DNA from: Clostridia bacterium
GTDB lineage: Bacteria > Bacillota > Clostridia > Oscillospirales > CAG-272
Reading direction: 5' to 3'
Length of the DNA stretch: 59,096 bases
NCBI GenBank assembly: GCA_017456005.1
Contig: JAFTLJ010000007.1
Coordinates: forward strand, 1-59,096
Shown here: positions 25,387-34,287 of the stretch, in pieces
How the letters are laid out: every line of letters starts with the position of its first letter
How positions within the stretch are numbered: position 1 is the first letter of the stretch
The notes under the pieces: model-generated
Told to the model about the DNA's origin: nothing
What the model saw: only the letters and a program-made list of their open reading frames with translations
The model's database searches: none
Translations under genes and position numbers: made by a program

Positions 25387-26334
25387 TTAAAATTCAAGCC
25401 CTACAATTTTGTCGGCAAAGAAGAATTTGCCAAAGATATATTTGTCGGAAGCGCTTTCCGTAAGCGTTATTACTTTGCCGTCGTAGTAGTCAAGTCCCTC
25501 GGACATAGCGGGGCCTTTTAAAACCTTTATGGGGTTGCAGAGGTAGTAGAGCGGTGCGCCGTCGAGCGTGAGCCCGGAATCTATGGCTTCGCTTTCGTTA
25601 TAAACGTAATAGAAGCTGTCTGCAAGACCGTAGGATGTGGAAAGCACCACCTTTCCATCTGGCGTTATGCAGGCACCCTGAACCTGATTCGTTATAGAAT
25701 AAACCTTGTTGGGCTTTGTGAGGTCGTCGAAGGAATAGCGGCACATTATGGAATAGTACGTGCCGTCGGGCGTTTCATACGGGTGGTTCATTATGTAGTT
25801 TGTGCCGTTGTGGAATTCGCCTACGTAAAGGTAATTGCCGTCGGTATAAACGAAAGCACCGCCGTTGTTAACGGGTATAACCTCTTGAATTTCCACAGTG
25901 CCGCCGTTTTCCGCGTTCAAAATATCGGAAAGGGAAAGGATGTGAATTGCACCGTCGCAAACGAGGTATGCCGTGTTGTCTTTATAAGCTATACCGTCTG
26001 CGTGGCCGGCGAAAGGCTTGCCTTCGAGCGTGATGGAAACGTAGTAGGATTTGTTTTCTTTGTCGGTAACGTAAATGCGGCTTGCGCTCACACCGTCTTT
26101 CATATAGCCGGAAACGAGGAATTTGCGGTGCTCTTCAACCGCGCAAACATCCTGGCAAACGAAGCCGTCGGAAAGACCCGGGTTTTTGCATATATTCGTT
26201 TTTATCGCATAATAATCGGAATAAATACCGAATTTTGCGATATTGAGCGTCGCAAGGAATAGTATTATAAGAGCCAGAATGGAAGCGAGCACTATAAGGC
26301 AAACTTTGCCCGTGATTTTTAAAGCTTTTTTCAT
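25387..26334 (-). CDS. Membrane-anchored protein, beta-propeller-like, unknown function
   Basis: A 315-aa protein with one N-terminal membrane segment (about residues 10-33, VCLIVLASILALIILFLATL) and no lipobox, so the rest faces outside. The outer part is rich in repeated beta-strand patterns (GHADGIAYKDNTAYLVCDG, GGAFVYTDGNYLYVGEF, QGACITPDGKVVLSTSYG), each resembling a propeller blade. I recognise no catalytic motif. AAGGAG precedes ATG 26334. Monocistronic; it could bind a ligand or wall component. Confidence 0.75.
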   Translation of the reverse strand: MKKALKITGKVCLIVLASILALIILFLATLNIAKFGIYSDYYAIKTNICKNPGLSDGFVCQDVCAVEEHRKFLVSGYMKDGVSASRIYVTDKENKSYYVSITLEGKPFAGHADGIAYKDNTAYLVCDGAIHILSLSDILNAENGGTVEIQEVIPVNNGGAFVYTDGNYLYVGEFHNGTNYIMNHPYETPDGTYYSIMCRYSFDDLTKPNKVYSITNQVQGACITPDGKVVLSTSYGLADSFYYVYNESEAIDSGLTLDGAPLYYLCNPIKVLKGPAMSEGLDYYDGKVITLTESASDKYIFGKFFFADKIVGLEF

Positions 26335-26424
26335 AAAAACTCCTTAATTTTTATTTGTTATATAGTATTATACTATATAATTGTGAACAAATCAAGATTC
26401 TGTAGCAAAAATAGCGAAAAAAGC

Positions 26425-26453
26425 AAAATCTCGCCCTCGAAAGGCGAGATTTT
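26425..26453. terminator. Intrinsic terminator
   Basis: AAAATCTCGCC and GGCGAGATTTT with a 7-nt loop, just past the stop codon of the small membrane protein on the minus strand. Confidence 0.8.
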
Positions 26454-26467
26454 ATTGATAAGAAAAA

Positions 26468-26698
26468 TTATTCAGCTTTCTTTTCTACGAAGTCTTCGTC
26501 TTTCATAACGAGAAGGAGGATGCCTGCAACGATGTTAACGAAGAGAAGAACAACAACTGCCCAACCTGTAGAGAAGTCTGCTTTCTTTTCAGCTTTTTTG
26601 AGTTTGCTGAGAGCGATGAAGCCGAAGATGAGGGGAAGGATTGTGTAGAAACCGAATACCATGCCGAGGATGATGAAAATTTTTGCTGCTAATTTCAT
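26468..26698 (-). CDS. Small two-helix membrane protein
   Basis: A 76-aa protein with membrane segments at about residues 5-28 and 45-64 and a charged tail (KDEDFVEKKAE). The pattern GFYTILPLIFGFIALSKLKKAEK recalls DUF4190-like small membrane proteins, which have no known function. ATG 26698 has AAGGGT upstream; a longer frame from 26794 lacks a ribosome site. Own terminator follows. Confidence 0.75.
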   Translation of the reverse strand: MKLAAKIFIILGMVFGFYTILPLIFGFIALSKLKKAEKKADFSTGWAVVVLLFVNIVAGILLLVMKDEDFVEKKAE

Positions 26699-26823
26699 AA
26701 TAAACCCTTTCTTATGTATAAATACAATATTTTTTTGATAAGCATTTTGCCTATCTTCGATTTTATTATACAATAGGGATATATGCTTTGTCAATGAGCA
26801 TTATGAATAAATTATGAATAAAA

Positions 26824-27567
26824 TCAGCGGAAAATTCTTGCATTTATACAAAGTCTGCCTTTTTTCGTGGTTTTTGCCACGCCCGAATATATAAATCTGC
26901 CGTATCCGCGCACGGAAACTGTCGCGCCCTCGGGTATATGCGTATCGGGGTCCATGCAAAGCTTGCTGTTTATAAAAACGAGCTTTTGCCCGAAAAGCTT
27001 TTGGCTTTCGCTCCTCGAAAGCGAGAATATTGCCGAAACAACGCCGTCGAGCCTCTCCGATGCCACGAAAAACGCGCGCTCCTCGGGCAGTGCGAGCGTT
27101 TCTGTAGGCGGAGAAGGCACGCGCTCGCATTTAACGTCTGTTCGGCGCACCTTGGTTAAGTTTTCCGCTATAAAATCTGCAATGCGCTCGAGGCAGAACA
27201 TATAACCGACGTTTTCGTGTATGATAATATCGCCCGTTACGTCGCGCTCCAGCCCCAAGCCTATAACAGAACCGAGAAAATCGCGGTGGGAAAGCGCATC
27301 TGCATATTTTTGCATACGCGGCTCTATTTTTAGGCACACTATCGGCGCTTCCTCTGCATATCCAAAATCCTCTTCGCTGCCGAAAACAGCTATTTTGCGT
27401 TCTGCGTTTTCATATCCGCCGAAAAGGCTTTTTTGCACGGCGGTTTTTGTTTTCAGCAGCATATCCTGCTCCGCAAGGGAAAGAAAGCCGGAATAGGTAT
27501 AATATCCGCCGCTTGCTTTTTCGGCAAGGTCTAAAAAGTGGTTTTGCAAAATTTTGTCGTCTTCCAT
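26824..27567 (-). CDS. YlmH-like S4-domain RNA-binding protein
   Basis: A 247-aa protein. Residues about 10-165 match the YlmH N-terminal region (FGGYENAERKIAVFG and HRDFLGSVIGLGLERDVTGDI), and the S4 domain follows at about 180-245 (LDGVVSAIFSLSRSESQKLF, VFINSK). YlmH acts in ribosome rescue and quality control and is usually in the sepF-divIVA cluster; here it stands alone. Start ATG 27567 is preceded by AAAGGATC. Confidence 0.88.
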   Translation of the reverse strand: MEDDKILQNHFLDLAEKASGGYYTYSGFLSLAEQDMLLKTKTAVQKSLFGGYENAERKIAVFGSEEDFGYAEEAPIVCLKIEPRMQKYADALSHRDFLGSVIGLGLERDVTGDIIIHENVGYMFCLERIADFIAENLTKVRRTDVKCERVPSPPTETLALPEERAFFVASERLDGVVSAIFSLSRSESQKLFGQKLVFINSKLCMDPDTHIPEGATVSVRGYGRFIYSGVAKTTKKGRLCINARIFR

Positions 27568-27591
27568 AGTTGAAGATCCTTTCTAGGGGGC

Positions 27592-27623
27592 GTATAAAAG
27601 GGCGCGTGCGCGCCCTTTTATAC
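27592..27623. terminator. Large palindromic terminator
   Basis: GTATAAAAGGGCGCG and CGCGCCCTTTTATAC are perfect 15-bp arms with a 2-nt centre, 15 bp past the stop of the FtsX-type ABC gene. Confidence 0.8.
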
Positions 27624-27637
27624 TGTAATTTGATAGA

Positions 27638-30589
27638 TTATTCTGTTCTGAGCGCTACCACAGGGTCCTTCTTCGCTGCAATTTTGGAGGGGAAAAGACC
27701 TGCGATAAGCGTAAGACCCATGCTGATAAGCACGAGTATCACGGCGCCCTGCCAAGGCAAAGCGGCGATACCGCCTATATCTGTTATTGCTTTGATTATG
27801 ATGTTTATCGGAATATTCAAGATCACCGTTACCAAAATGCCTATCATACCGGATGTGAAGCCGACGATAAGTGTTTCTGCGTTGAATACGCGGCCAACGT
27901 CTTTTTTGGAGGCACCTATTGCGCGGAGAACGCCTATTTCCTTTGTTCTTTCCAAAACGGAAATATACGTGATAATACCTATCATAATGGAAGAAACTAT
28001 AAGGGAAATGGAAACGAACGCTATAAGGATATAGCTTATTGCGTTGATGATGGTGGTAATAGAGGACATCATGAGCTTGATGTAGTCTGTGTATGTTATT
28101 TTGTCTTCCTCTGAAACGCTCTTGTTATATTCTTCTATAAGCGCGGCAATCTCGTCTTTTGCCTCGAACGTTGCGGCGTAGATGCTTATGGTGCTTGGCT
28201 CGTCTATATCGAAAACGCTGAGTATTCTTTCGTTTTTCTCATATGTGCTGTCGGAATAGAGAGAGGGGAGATGCTCGTCGTATATTACCGCAAGGGCTTC
28301 ATCCGTTGATCTGCCTATGTGAGCATCGAGCGCTGCGGCAAGCTGAGGAACGGTGAGACTTGCAAGCTGTTGTTTTACATATGCCGTATACTGTTCCTTT
28401 GCCTGCATAGCGATCATTTCCGAAAGTGCGTTTGCCACTTCCTCGTCGCTCTTTTCTCTGAGATACGCTTCCGCTTTTTCTGCGGGGATATTCTGCGCGG
28501 CGAAGATCTGCTTCAGCATCTCTGTCTGCGCTTCGCGAGTGGGGAACTGCGCCATCTGCGCCTCAACTGCCGCGTCGAGCTGTGCTTTAGGCATTTCAGT
28601 CATTATCGCAGAGTAAAGCACTGCTTTTTCCGCCTCGGAAAGCGTGGCAACGTAATCGCGTACTGCCTGCGCCTTTTCTGCCGCCGTGGGCTCTGTAAAA
28701 TCGTCTCCCTTGAAGGGAAGCCCCGTGAAAACGTCTACGTCGGGGTTAGCTTTCTGCTCTATTACTATTTTGCTTTCGTTGATCTTTTTTTCAATATGCT
28801 CTGTGAGCGCGTATGTGTAGCCGATAGTGCCGGAGATAGACTGTGCTACGGCGTCCTCGTTCGGGCGGATGATACCTACTATCTTGAGCTCCTCTGCACC
28901 GGAAAGCACCGTTTTCATATAAGTTTCATCTTCGCTTCTGTCTTCCCACACGCCCGCGCTGTTTTTGTAGTAATAGTCGGAGGGGATAACGAGCTTGAAC
29001 GTGGTGGAGAGCACCTCTTCATACGTCCAGGAGTCCTGGTCTGCGGGCAACTCCTCGCCCTTCATGGCGGCGTTTATTATCTCGTTCATATCCTCTTCGC
29101 TTTTAAAGCCGAGCATGCAAAGCACAAGGTCGGATATTTCGTTGTTTTTGTCTACAACTATAACAAGCTCATTGTATTTTGTGGGCCAAGAGCCTTCTAC
29201 CAGATCGTATTGCTCTTTGATAAGACCGTTTACATATTCGCCTTCCTTGCCCGCCATCATTTCTTCCCATATCTTAAAGCTGCCCATGCTGATCATGGAA
29301 GAAGACGAGGATGCGCCTGCACCGCCCGTGAGCGAGTTTATAAAGTCGGAGGGGTTGAGCTTTCGTATGGAGGAAAGGTCGGAGGAATAGATATTTAGCT
29401 CCATATCGTAGCCGTAGATCACGGAAGATATGGCTTCGTTTGAAAGATTATTATCGAGGAAGGTCTTGAAATCCTTCAGGTTGTTTTCTATAATTTCCGC
29501 GTTGATGAGTGAGTTCATCATATCGTAGAAAATAACGTTTGCGTATATCTTGTCAAGCTCGTGCTTGTTTACGGGTGTGCCGCTTTCGCCCGTGGCGGAC
29601 ATGAGCGATTCGATAAGCGAGCCCATATCCATAGATTCCTTCTGGATAGTTACGGGGTAGGAAGAAAGCGTATCCTCCTGCACGCGGTTTATATAGAGCT
29701 GCAAGCCGTTTGAAATAGAAAGAATGAGCGCGATGCCTATAATACCTATAGAGCCGGCAAAGCTTGTGAGGAACGTGCGCGCTTTCTTTGTCATAAGGTT
29801 GTTGAGCGAAAGGGAAAGGGCAGTGAGGAAGGACATGGAAGTTTTCTTTTCGCCTTTTGCTTTTTTTGTCTTTGCCTCTTTTTTCTCTTCAGTTTCCTTT
29901 TCGGGCTCGTATTTAAAGGGGGCTGTGTCGCTTGTCATAACACCGTCGAGGAAGCGCACTATACGTGTGGAATATTTTTCGGCAAGCTCGGGGTTGTGCG
30001 TTACCATAATAACGAGCCTGTCTTTGGCTATTTCTTTAAGCAGGTCCATTATTTGCACGCTTGTGGCGGAATCGAGCGCGCCCGTGGGCTCGTCGGCGAG
30101 CAAAATTTCGGGGTCGTTTACGAGCGCACGCGCTATTGCCACGCGCTGCATCTGACCGCCGGACATCTGGTTCGGCTTTTTGTTTATCTGGTTTTCAAGC
30201 CCCACCTTGCGCAGGGCTTCCTTTGCGCGTTCGCGGCGTTCTGCCTTGGAAACGCCTGAAAGCGTGAGCGCAAGCTCTACGTTTGCAAGCACCGTTTGAT
30301 GGCCTATGAGGTTGTAGCTCTGGAAAACGAAGCCGACCTTGTGGTTTCTGTAGGTATCCCAATCTCTGTCGTTAAATTCTTTTGTGGATTTGCCGTCGAT
30401 TATAAGGTCGCCGTCTGTATACTGGTCCAGACCGCCTATGATGTTGAGAAGCGTTGTTTTGCCGCAGCCGGAGGGGCCTAGCACGGAAACAAACTCGCTC
30501 TGGCGGAAATCTATATTTACGCCGCGCAAAGCGTCTACCACTTCATCGCCTGTGCGGTATTGCTTTACAATATTTTTTAGTTGAAGCAT
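27638..30589 (-). CDS. MacB-like ABC protein: ATPase fused to FtsX-type permease
   Basis: A 983-aa single-chain mechanotransmission transporter. ATPase at residues 1-225: Walker A LGPSGCGKTT near 37-46, signature MSGGQMQR near 143, Walker B ILLADEPTG near 162. A charged Lys/Glu linker (about 228-250) leads to the first membrane segment (about 270-295). A very large external domain (about 300-820) follows, including an Ala/Glu-rich helical stretch about 640-780, then three closely spaced C-terminal segments with the FtsX core (SVLERTKEIGVLRAIGASKKDV). ATG 30589 has AGGAGT upstream. Monocistronic. Such systems export peptides or drive wall hydrolases; substrate unknown. Confidence 0.92.
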   Translation of the reverse strand: MLQLKNIVKQYRTGDEVVDALRGVNIDFRQSEFVSVLGPSGCGKTTLLNIIGGLDQYTDGDLIIDGKSTKEFNDRDWDTYRNHKVGFVFQSYNLIGHQTVLANVELALTLSGVSKAERRERAKEALRKVGLENQINKKPNQMSGGQMQRVAIARALVNDPEILLADEPTGALDSATSVQIMDLLKEIAKDRLVIMVTHNPELAEKYSTRIVRFLDGVMTSDTAPFKYEPEKETEEKKEAKTKKAKGEKKTSMSFLTALSLSLNNLMTKKARTFLTSFAGSIGIIGIALILSISNGLQLYINRVQEDTLSSYPVTIQKESMDMGSLIESLMSATGESGTPVNKHELDKIYANVIFYDMMNSLINAEIIENNLKDFKTFLDNNLSNEAISSVIYGYDMELNIYSSDLSSIRKLNPSDFINSLTGGAGASSSSSMISMGSFKIWEEMMAGKEGEYVNGLIKEQYDLVEGSWPTKYNELVIVVDKNNEISDLVLCMLGFKSEEDMNEIINAAMKGEELPADQDSWTYEEVLSTTFKLVIPSDYYYKNSAGVWEDRSEDETYMKTVLSGAEELKIVGIIRPNEDAVAQSISGTIGYTYALTEHIEKKINESKIVIEQKANPDVDVFTGLPFKGDDFTEPTAAEKAQAVRDYVATLSEAEKAVLYSAIMTEMPKAQLDAAVEAQMAQFPTREAQTEMLKQIFAAQNIPAEKAEAYLREKSDEEVANALSEMIAMQAKEQYTAYVKQQLASLTVPQLAAALDAHIGRSTDEALAVIYDEHLPSLYSDSTYEKNERILSVFDIDEPSTISIYAATFEAKDEIAALIEEYNKSVSEEDKITYTDYIKLMMSSITTIINAISYILIAFVSISLIVSSIMIGIITYISVLERTKEIGVLRAIGASKKDVGRVFNAETLIVGFTSGMIGILVTVILNIPINIIIKAITDIGGIAALPWQGAVILVLISMGLTLIAGLFPSKIAAKKDPVVALRTE

Positions 30590-30884
30590 GGTTTCACTCC
30601 TAATAATTATAGTTATAGATACATTATATACCTTATTTATGAACGAAGTATAAACAAAATATAATTTTTGCTAAAATTTTTATGATAAATTTTTACGATA
30701 TTACGCCTGATATATTGTATTTTTTTATAATATCACAAAAGCACCGCGCTGTCAAAGGTTTGCGCGAAAACGAAACTTGATTTTTGCTTAATCTTTTTTT
30801 GCAAAAAATTCTACCCCCGTTGACTTTTTCGTTTTATAATGATATACTATGTCAGTAAATTTATTTTCACAAGAAGGTTTTATT
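30590..30884. other. Intergenic region between ABC gene and asnA
   Basis: AT-rich, about 295 bp between divergent genes. It holds the asnA promoter at its right end; I see no riboswitch or repeat. Confidence 0.6.
30820..30848 (+). promoter_or_regulatory. Promoter of asnA
   Basis: TTGACT (30820-30825), 17 bp, TATACT (30843-30848), about 36 bp before the start codon. Confidence 0.75.
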
Positions 30885-31892
30885 ATGAGTAAGGTTATTA
30901 TTCCCGAAGGCTACAAACCGTGCCTCGGTATGTATCAGACGCAGATGGCTATAGGTCTGCTAAAAAGAATATTTGAAAACAAGCTTTGCGATGCGCTCAA
31001 TTTGAAGCGTGTTTCCGCCCCCCTTTTCGTAGACCCCGACACAGGCCTTAACGACGATTTAAACGGCATAGAACGCCCCGTTCGTTTCGATATTAAAGAA
31101 ACGGGCACAGACGCTGTTGTAGTTCACTCTCTTGCAAAATGGAAGCGTATGGCGCTCCACACATATAAATTTTCTGCAGGCGAAGGCCTTTATACGGATA
31201 TGAACGCTATCCGCCGCGACGAGGAGATGGACAACCTCCATTCCATCTACACCGACCAGTGGGACTGGGAAAAGATCATCACGCGCGAGGACAGAACGAT
31301 AGAATACCTCAAAGCCACGGTGCAGAGCGAGGTAGACGCCATGTGCGATACGCTCGATATTCTCAAGGCGCAGTTCCCCGAGCTTACCACAAAGCTGGAA
31401 CGCAACGTAAAATTCGTAACGACACAGGAGCTGGAGGATATGTACCCCGGTAAAACGGGCAAGGAACGCGAAAATCTTTTGCTTAAGGAATACAAAACGG
31501 CGTTCATTATGCAGATAGGCTGCAAGCTCCGTTCCGGCGAAAAGCACGATGGCAGAGCGCCCGACTACGACGACTGGATGCTCAACGGCGACATTATGTT
31601 CTGGAACGACCTGCTCGGCTGTGCTTTTGAAATCTCCTCTATGGGCATTCGTGTAGACCAAGAGGCGCTCGAGCGCCAGCTTCGCGAGGCAGGCTGCGAG
31701 GATAGAAAGACTCTTCCTTTCCACAGCGCGCTCCTTCGCGGCGAGCTTCCGCTTACAATGGGCGGCGGCATAGGTCAGTCGCGCCTTTCCATGCTTCTTT
31801 TGCAGAAAGCGCACATTGGCGAGGTTCAGGTTTCTATTTGGGACGAAGAAACGAAGCGCATTTGCAAAGAAAACAACATTATTTTGCTTTAA
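30885..31892 (+). CDS. asnA: Aspartate-ammonia ligase (asparagine synthetase A)
   Basis: Makes asparagine from aspartate, ammonia and ATP. 335 aa, class II aminoacyl-tRNA-synthetase-like fold. Signature stretches: VSAPLFVDPDTGLNDDLNG, VHSLAKWKRMAL, DMNAIRRDEE, YTDQWDWEK, and the C-terminal GGGIGQSRLSMLLL. ATG 30885 has AAGAAGG upstream; the longer frame from 30849 overlaps the promoter. A small lipoprotein gene follows 14 bp downstream. Confidence 0.96.
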   Translation: MSKVIIPEGYKPCLGMYQTQMAIGLLKRIFENKLCDALNLKRVSAPLFVDPDTGLNDDLNGIERPVRFDIKETGTDAVVVHSLAKWKRMALHTYKFSAGEGLYTDMNAIRRDEEMDNLHSIYTDQWDWEKIITREDRTIEYLKATVQSEVDAMCDTLDILKAQFPELTTKLERNVKFVTTQELEDMYPGKTGKERENLLLKEYKTAFIMQIGCKLRSGEKHDGRAPDYDDWMLNGDIMFWNDLLGCAFEISSMGIRVDQEALERQLREAGCEDRKTLPFHSALLRGELPLTMGGGIGQSRLSMLLLQKAHIGEVQVSIWDEETKRICKENNIILL

Positions 31893-31906
31893 GCGGGCGG
31901 TGCTGT

Positions 31907-32293
31907 ATGAAAAGAATCGTTTCTTGCGTTTTGATATGCGCGTTGCTCGTGCTTGCGCTGGGCTCCTGCGGCAAAACGAAAATGCGCGTAGACGGTATGA
32001 CCTTCACGTTTGCCTATGCGGAAAAATCGCTTGACATCGTGGCTTGCTCTGCGCAATACGCAGATAGATTCCAAAAGACGGAGTTTACAGAATATTCGCT
32101 TGCGGCGCAGGACGGAAAGCTTACATTTACCGGTGCTTCCTCTACGGCAGAGGGGACATACGAAATTTCCAAAATCGGCAAGGATTACGTTATATACAAC
32201 GTGGTTATAGGCGAATATAGCGGTGTTGCGGCGCTTACGGAGGGCTCTTTGCTCTTCACGCTCGGCGAATATACGGTGTTTTTTAAAAATTGA
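31907..32293 (+). CDS. Small predicted lipoprotein, unknown function
   Basis: A 128-aa protein with a signal sequence and lipobox LALGSC (Cys21), so membrane-anchored outside the cell. The mature ~107 residues look like a small beta-rich domain with no motif I recognise. GGGCGGTG precedes ATG 31907. It lies 14 bp after asnA and may share its transcript; a strong terminator follows. Confidence 0.75.
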   Translation: MKRIVSCVLICALLVLALGSCGKTKMRVDGMTFTFAYAEKSLDIVACSAQYADRFQKTEFTEYSLAAQDGKLTFTGASSTAEGTYEISKIGKDYVIYNVVIGEYSGVAALTEGSLLFTLGEYTVFFKN

Positions 32294-32302
32294 GTTAAAG
32301 AA

Positions 32303-32337
32303 AAATGCGGGTGCATGACATGCACCCGCATTTTTTG
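32303..32337. terminator. Bidirectional terminator
   Basis: ATGCGGGTGCATG (32305-32317) and CATGCACCCGCAT (32319-32331) around one unpaired base, with A and T tracts outside. It serves the convergent lipoprotein and anti-sigma genes. Confidence 0.88.
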
Positions 32338-32343
32338 ATATAT

Positions 32344-33636
32344 TTATTTGTGTTCGCTTTCCAAGCCTTTGAAGTACTCCTCGTAGCCGTAAAGCTCTAT
32401 TGCCGGTACGTATGTGCGCGCATATATCGTGTTGCCGTTATTTGCCGTGCCGATTTTTTTACAGAACTCATAAAAAGGGAAGTATTCCGTTGCTTTTCCG
32501 TTTTCATCATAACCGTTGAGATACGTAAAACCGACAAAGTCGTAGCTGTGGAAATCTACCTTATTCTGTTGAGCCATACAAATCGGGCAGGAATGACCTC
32601 CAAAAACATAGCCTTTATACAGCAACGCCTCTGCATCTGCAAGGGAGATGGCTTTTAACTTTTTCGTTTCTGTAATGGTATTTTGCGCTTTAGTACGGTT
32701 TTGTCGATAGTAGACATCTGCAACGGAAAGAATATTGTCGCTTACAATATCGCCGTTCCAATTAAGGCTATTATCAAACGATATACAGATATGGTCGGAA
32801 ACCGGTGTTTCGAGTATGCTATTGAGCTCGTGTTCGTTTTCATTGTAGAAATAGATTCGAAGAAATGTGACGCCGTGTGAGCTGTATTCATCGTATTCAC
32901 GTATAATTTTTGCGTTTTTGAATTCTTTACCGAATATACGGAAAAGGCTTTCCTTTGTCTTTTCGAACGATGCAAGTATTTCTTCGTCTGTTTTTGTTTG
33001 GTCGGCGGTGATTTTTGTCCCGTCCAATGTTATGGTCATTTCGGGATTTTCGTGACGCGAAGAAGTGAATATTATATAGTTGTAATATTCGTTTTGCGAA
33101 GCATTTAAGAAATATTTTTTGATTTTTTTAAGCTCGATATTTAAATATCCGCGCGATGATTTCGAAACGTAGTATTCAAAAGCTTCTTCACCGGCCGCAC
33201 TTGCAAAACGTGAAATTATTGGATCGGCAAAAGCTGAAAATTCTATTCTGCTAAGCCATTTTTTTGTATCTGATGCATTGTATATCGAAAAATACTGCTC
33301 TTGAGGAAAAGGCTTAAGGCACGGGGAATACTTCGGGGGGAGACAGAATGTTTGATATGAGGATGTGGCGTAATCGTTCTTTATATCAAAAAGTCCCCCT
33401 ATATATTCTGCGCTGTATACTGCATTTTCATATGTTGGCACGGGAAGATGAAAAAGGGTGCCCACAAGCCGTGCCGAAAGCGCCAGCACAAAGCAAAAGC
33501 ACGCCGCCAGAGCGGAGAAGCGCAGAATAAGCCTTTTTCGCAAACGGTGCATTTTTTTTGCGTTTTCAGGGTTTGCCTCTTCCACAAATTTTTCGTCTAA
33601 AAGCCCGAAAGCTTCTATGATTTTGTTCTTGTTCAT
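32344..33636 (-). CDS. Putative anti-sigma factor, single-pass membrane protein
   Basis: A 430-aa protein with a short cytoplasmic N-terminus (MNKNKIIEAFGLLDEKFVEEA), one membrane segment (about 38-60, LRFSALAACFCFVLALSARLVG) and a ~370-residue external domain. The external part has beta-rich stretches and a CPIC pair near residue 355 (GHSCPICMAQQ), but no domain I recognise. Its start codon overlaps the stop of the ECF sigma gene by four bases, the classic coupling of a sigma factor with its membrane-bound inhibitor. The anti-sigma role rests on this context and topology. Confidence 0.7.
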   Translation of the reverse strand: MNKNKIIEAFGLLDEKFVEEANPENAKKMHRLRKRLILRFSALAACFCFVLALSARLVGTLFHLPVPTYENAVYSAEYIGGLFDIKNDYATSSYQTFCLPPKYSPCLKPFPQEQYFSIYNASDTKKWLSRIEFSAFADPIISRFASAAGEEAFEYYVSKSSRGYLNIELKKIKKYFLNASQNEYYNYIIFTSSRHENPEMTITLDGTKITADQTKTDEEILASFEKTKESLFRIFGKEFKNAKIIREYDEYSSHGVTFLRIYFYNENEHELNSILETPVSDHICISFDNSLNWNGDIVSDNILSVADVYYRQNRTKAQNTITETKKLKAISLADAEALLYKGYVFGGHSCPICMAQQNKVDFHSYDFVGFTYLNGYDENGKATEYFPFYEFCKKIGTANNGNTIYARTYVPAIELYGYEEYFKGLESEHK

Positions 33637-34187
33637 ATAATGAAACCTTCTTTCAAAAGATGTTCTCTGAATTTTTTTCGCGTGCGTGACAAAATGGATT
33701 TAACCGTACCTTGCGGAATACCGTAATCTTTGGCGATATCTTGTACACGGCTCATATACCAATATCTGCGTACAAAAATAATTCTCGTTTCACTTGGAAG
33801 CGCATAGACGAAGGAATCTATTGCTTGGCGCAGGGCAAGTTCTTCCACTGCTGTGTCTGATGTGGTACAAAGCGTGCCAATGCTGTCTGCTTCTTCAAAA
33901 ACGGCCGATGCGCCGTTTCTTTTTTTAGCGTGATCTCTCCTATATCGGTTTATAGCAATATTTCGCGTGATTTTTCCGAGAAAAACAGAAAATTTTTCCG
34001 GATTTTTTGGCGGGATAACACCCCACGCTTGTACATACGTATCGTTTACACATTCTTCGGCATCTTCTTCGGAATAAAGTATATTATACGCTATGCAGTG
34101 GCAGTATTTGCCGTATTTTGCCGCGGTTTCTGCAATAGCGTTTTCGTTCCGCGCAAAGTACAGCTCTATGATTTTACAATCTTCCAT
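33633..34187 (-). CDS. ECF-type RNA polymerase sigma factor
   Basis: A 184-aa sigma factor. Region 2 (residues about 10-80) includes LYSEEDAEECVNDTYVQAW and FLGKITRNIAINRYRR. Region 4 (about 120-175) is ALPSETRIIFVRRYWYMSRVQDIAKDYG, then PQGTVKSILSRTRKKFREHL. GGAGG lies upstream of ATG 34187. Cotranscribed with the overlapping membrane protein gene, its likely regulator. Confidence 0.93.
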   Translation of the reverse strand: MEDCKIIELYFARNENAIAETAAKYGKYCHCIAYNILYSEEDAEECVNDTYVQAWGVIPPKNPEKFSVFLGKITRNIAINRYRRDHAKKRNGASAVFEEADSIGTLCTTSDTAVEELALRQAIDSFVYALPSETRIIFVRRYWYMSRVQDIAKDYGIPQGTVKSILSRTRKKFREHLLKEGFII

Positions 34188-34232
34188 AGGTTACCTCCAA
34201 ATTGTTGTTGAAAAAAGGCCTTTCACTATAAT

Positions 34233-34276
34233 AAACACAAATCAGAGGCAAAAGGTTGCATCTGATTTGTGTTTTT
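34233..34276 (-). terminator. Terminator after GH20 gene
   Basis: AAACACAAATCAGA (34,233-34,246) and TCTGATTTGTGTTT (34,261-34,274) are perfect 14-bp arms. On the minus strand it follows the GH20 stop; it may also act as insulator before the sigma operon. Confidence 0.75.
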
Positions 34277-34287
34277 ATTATTTATTT

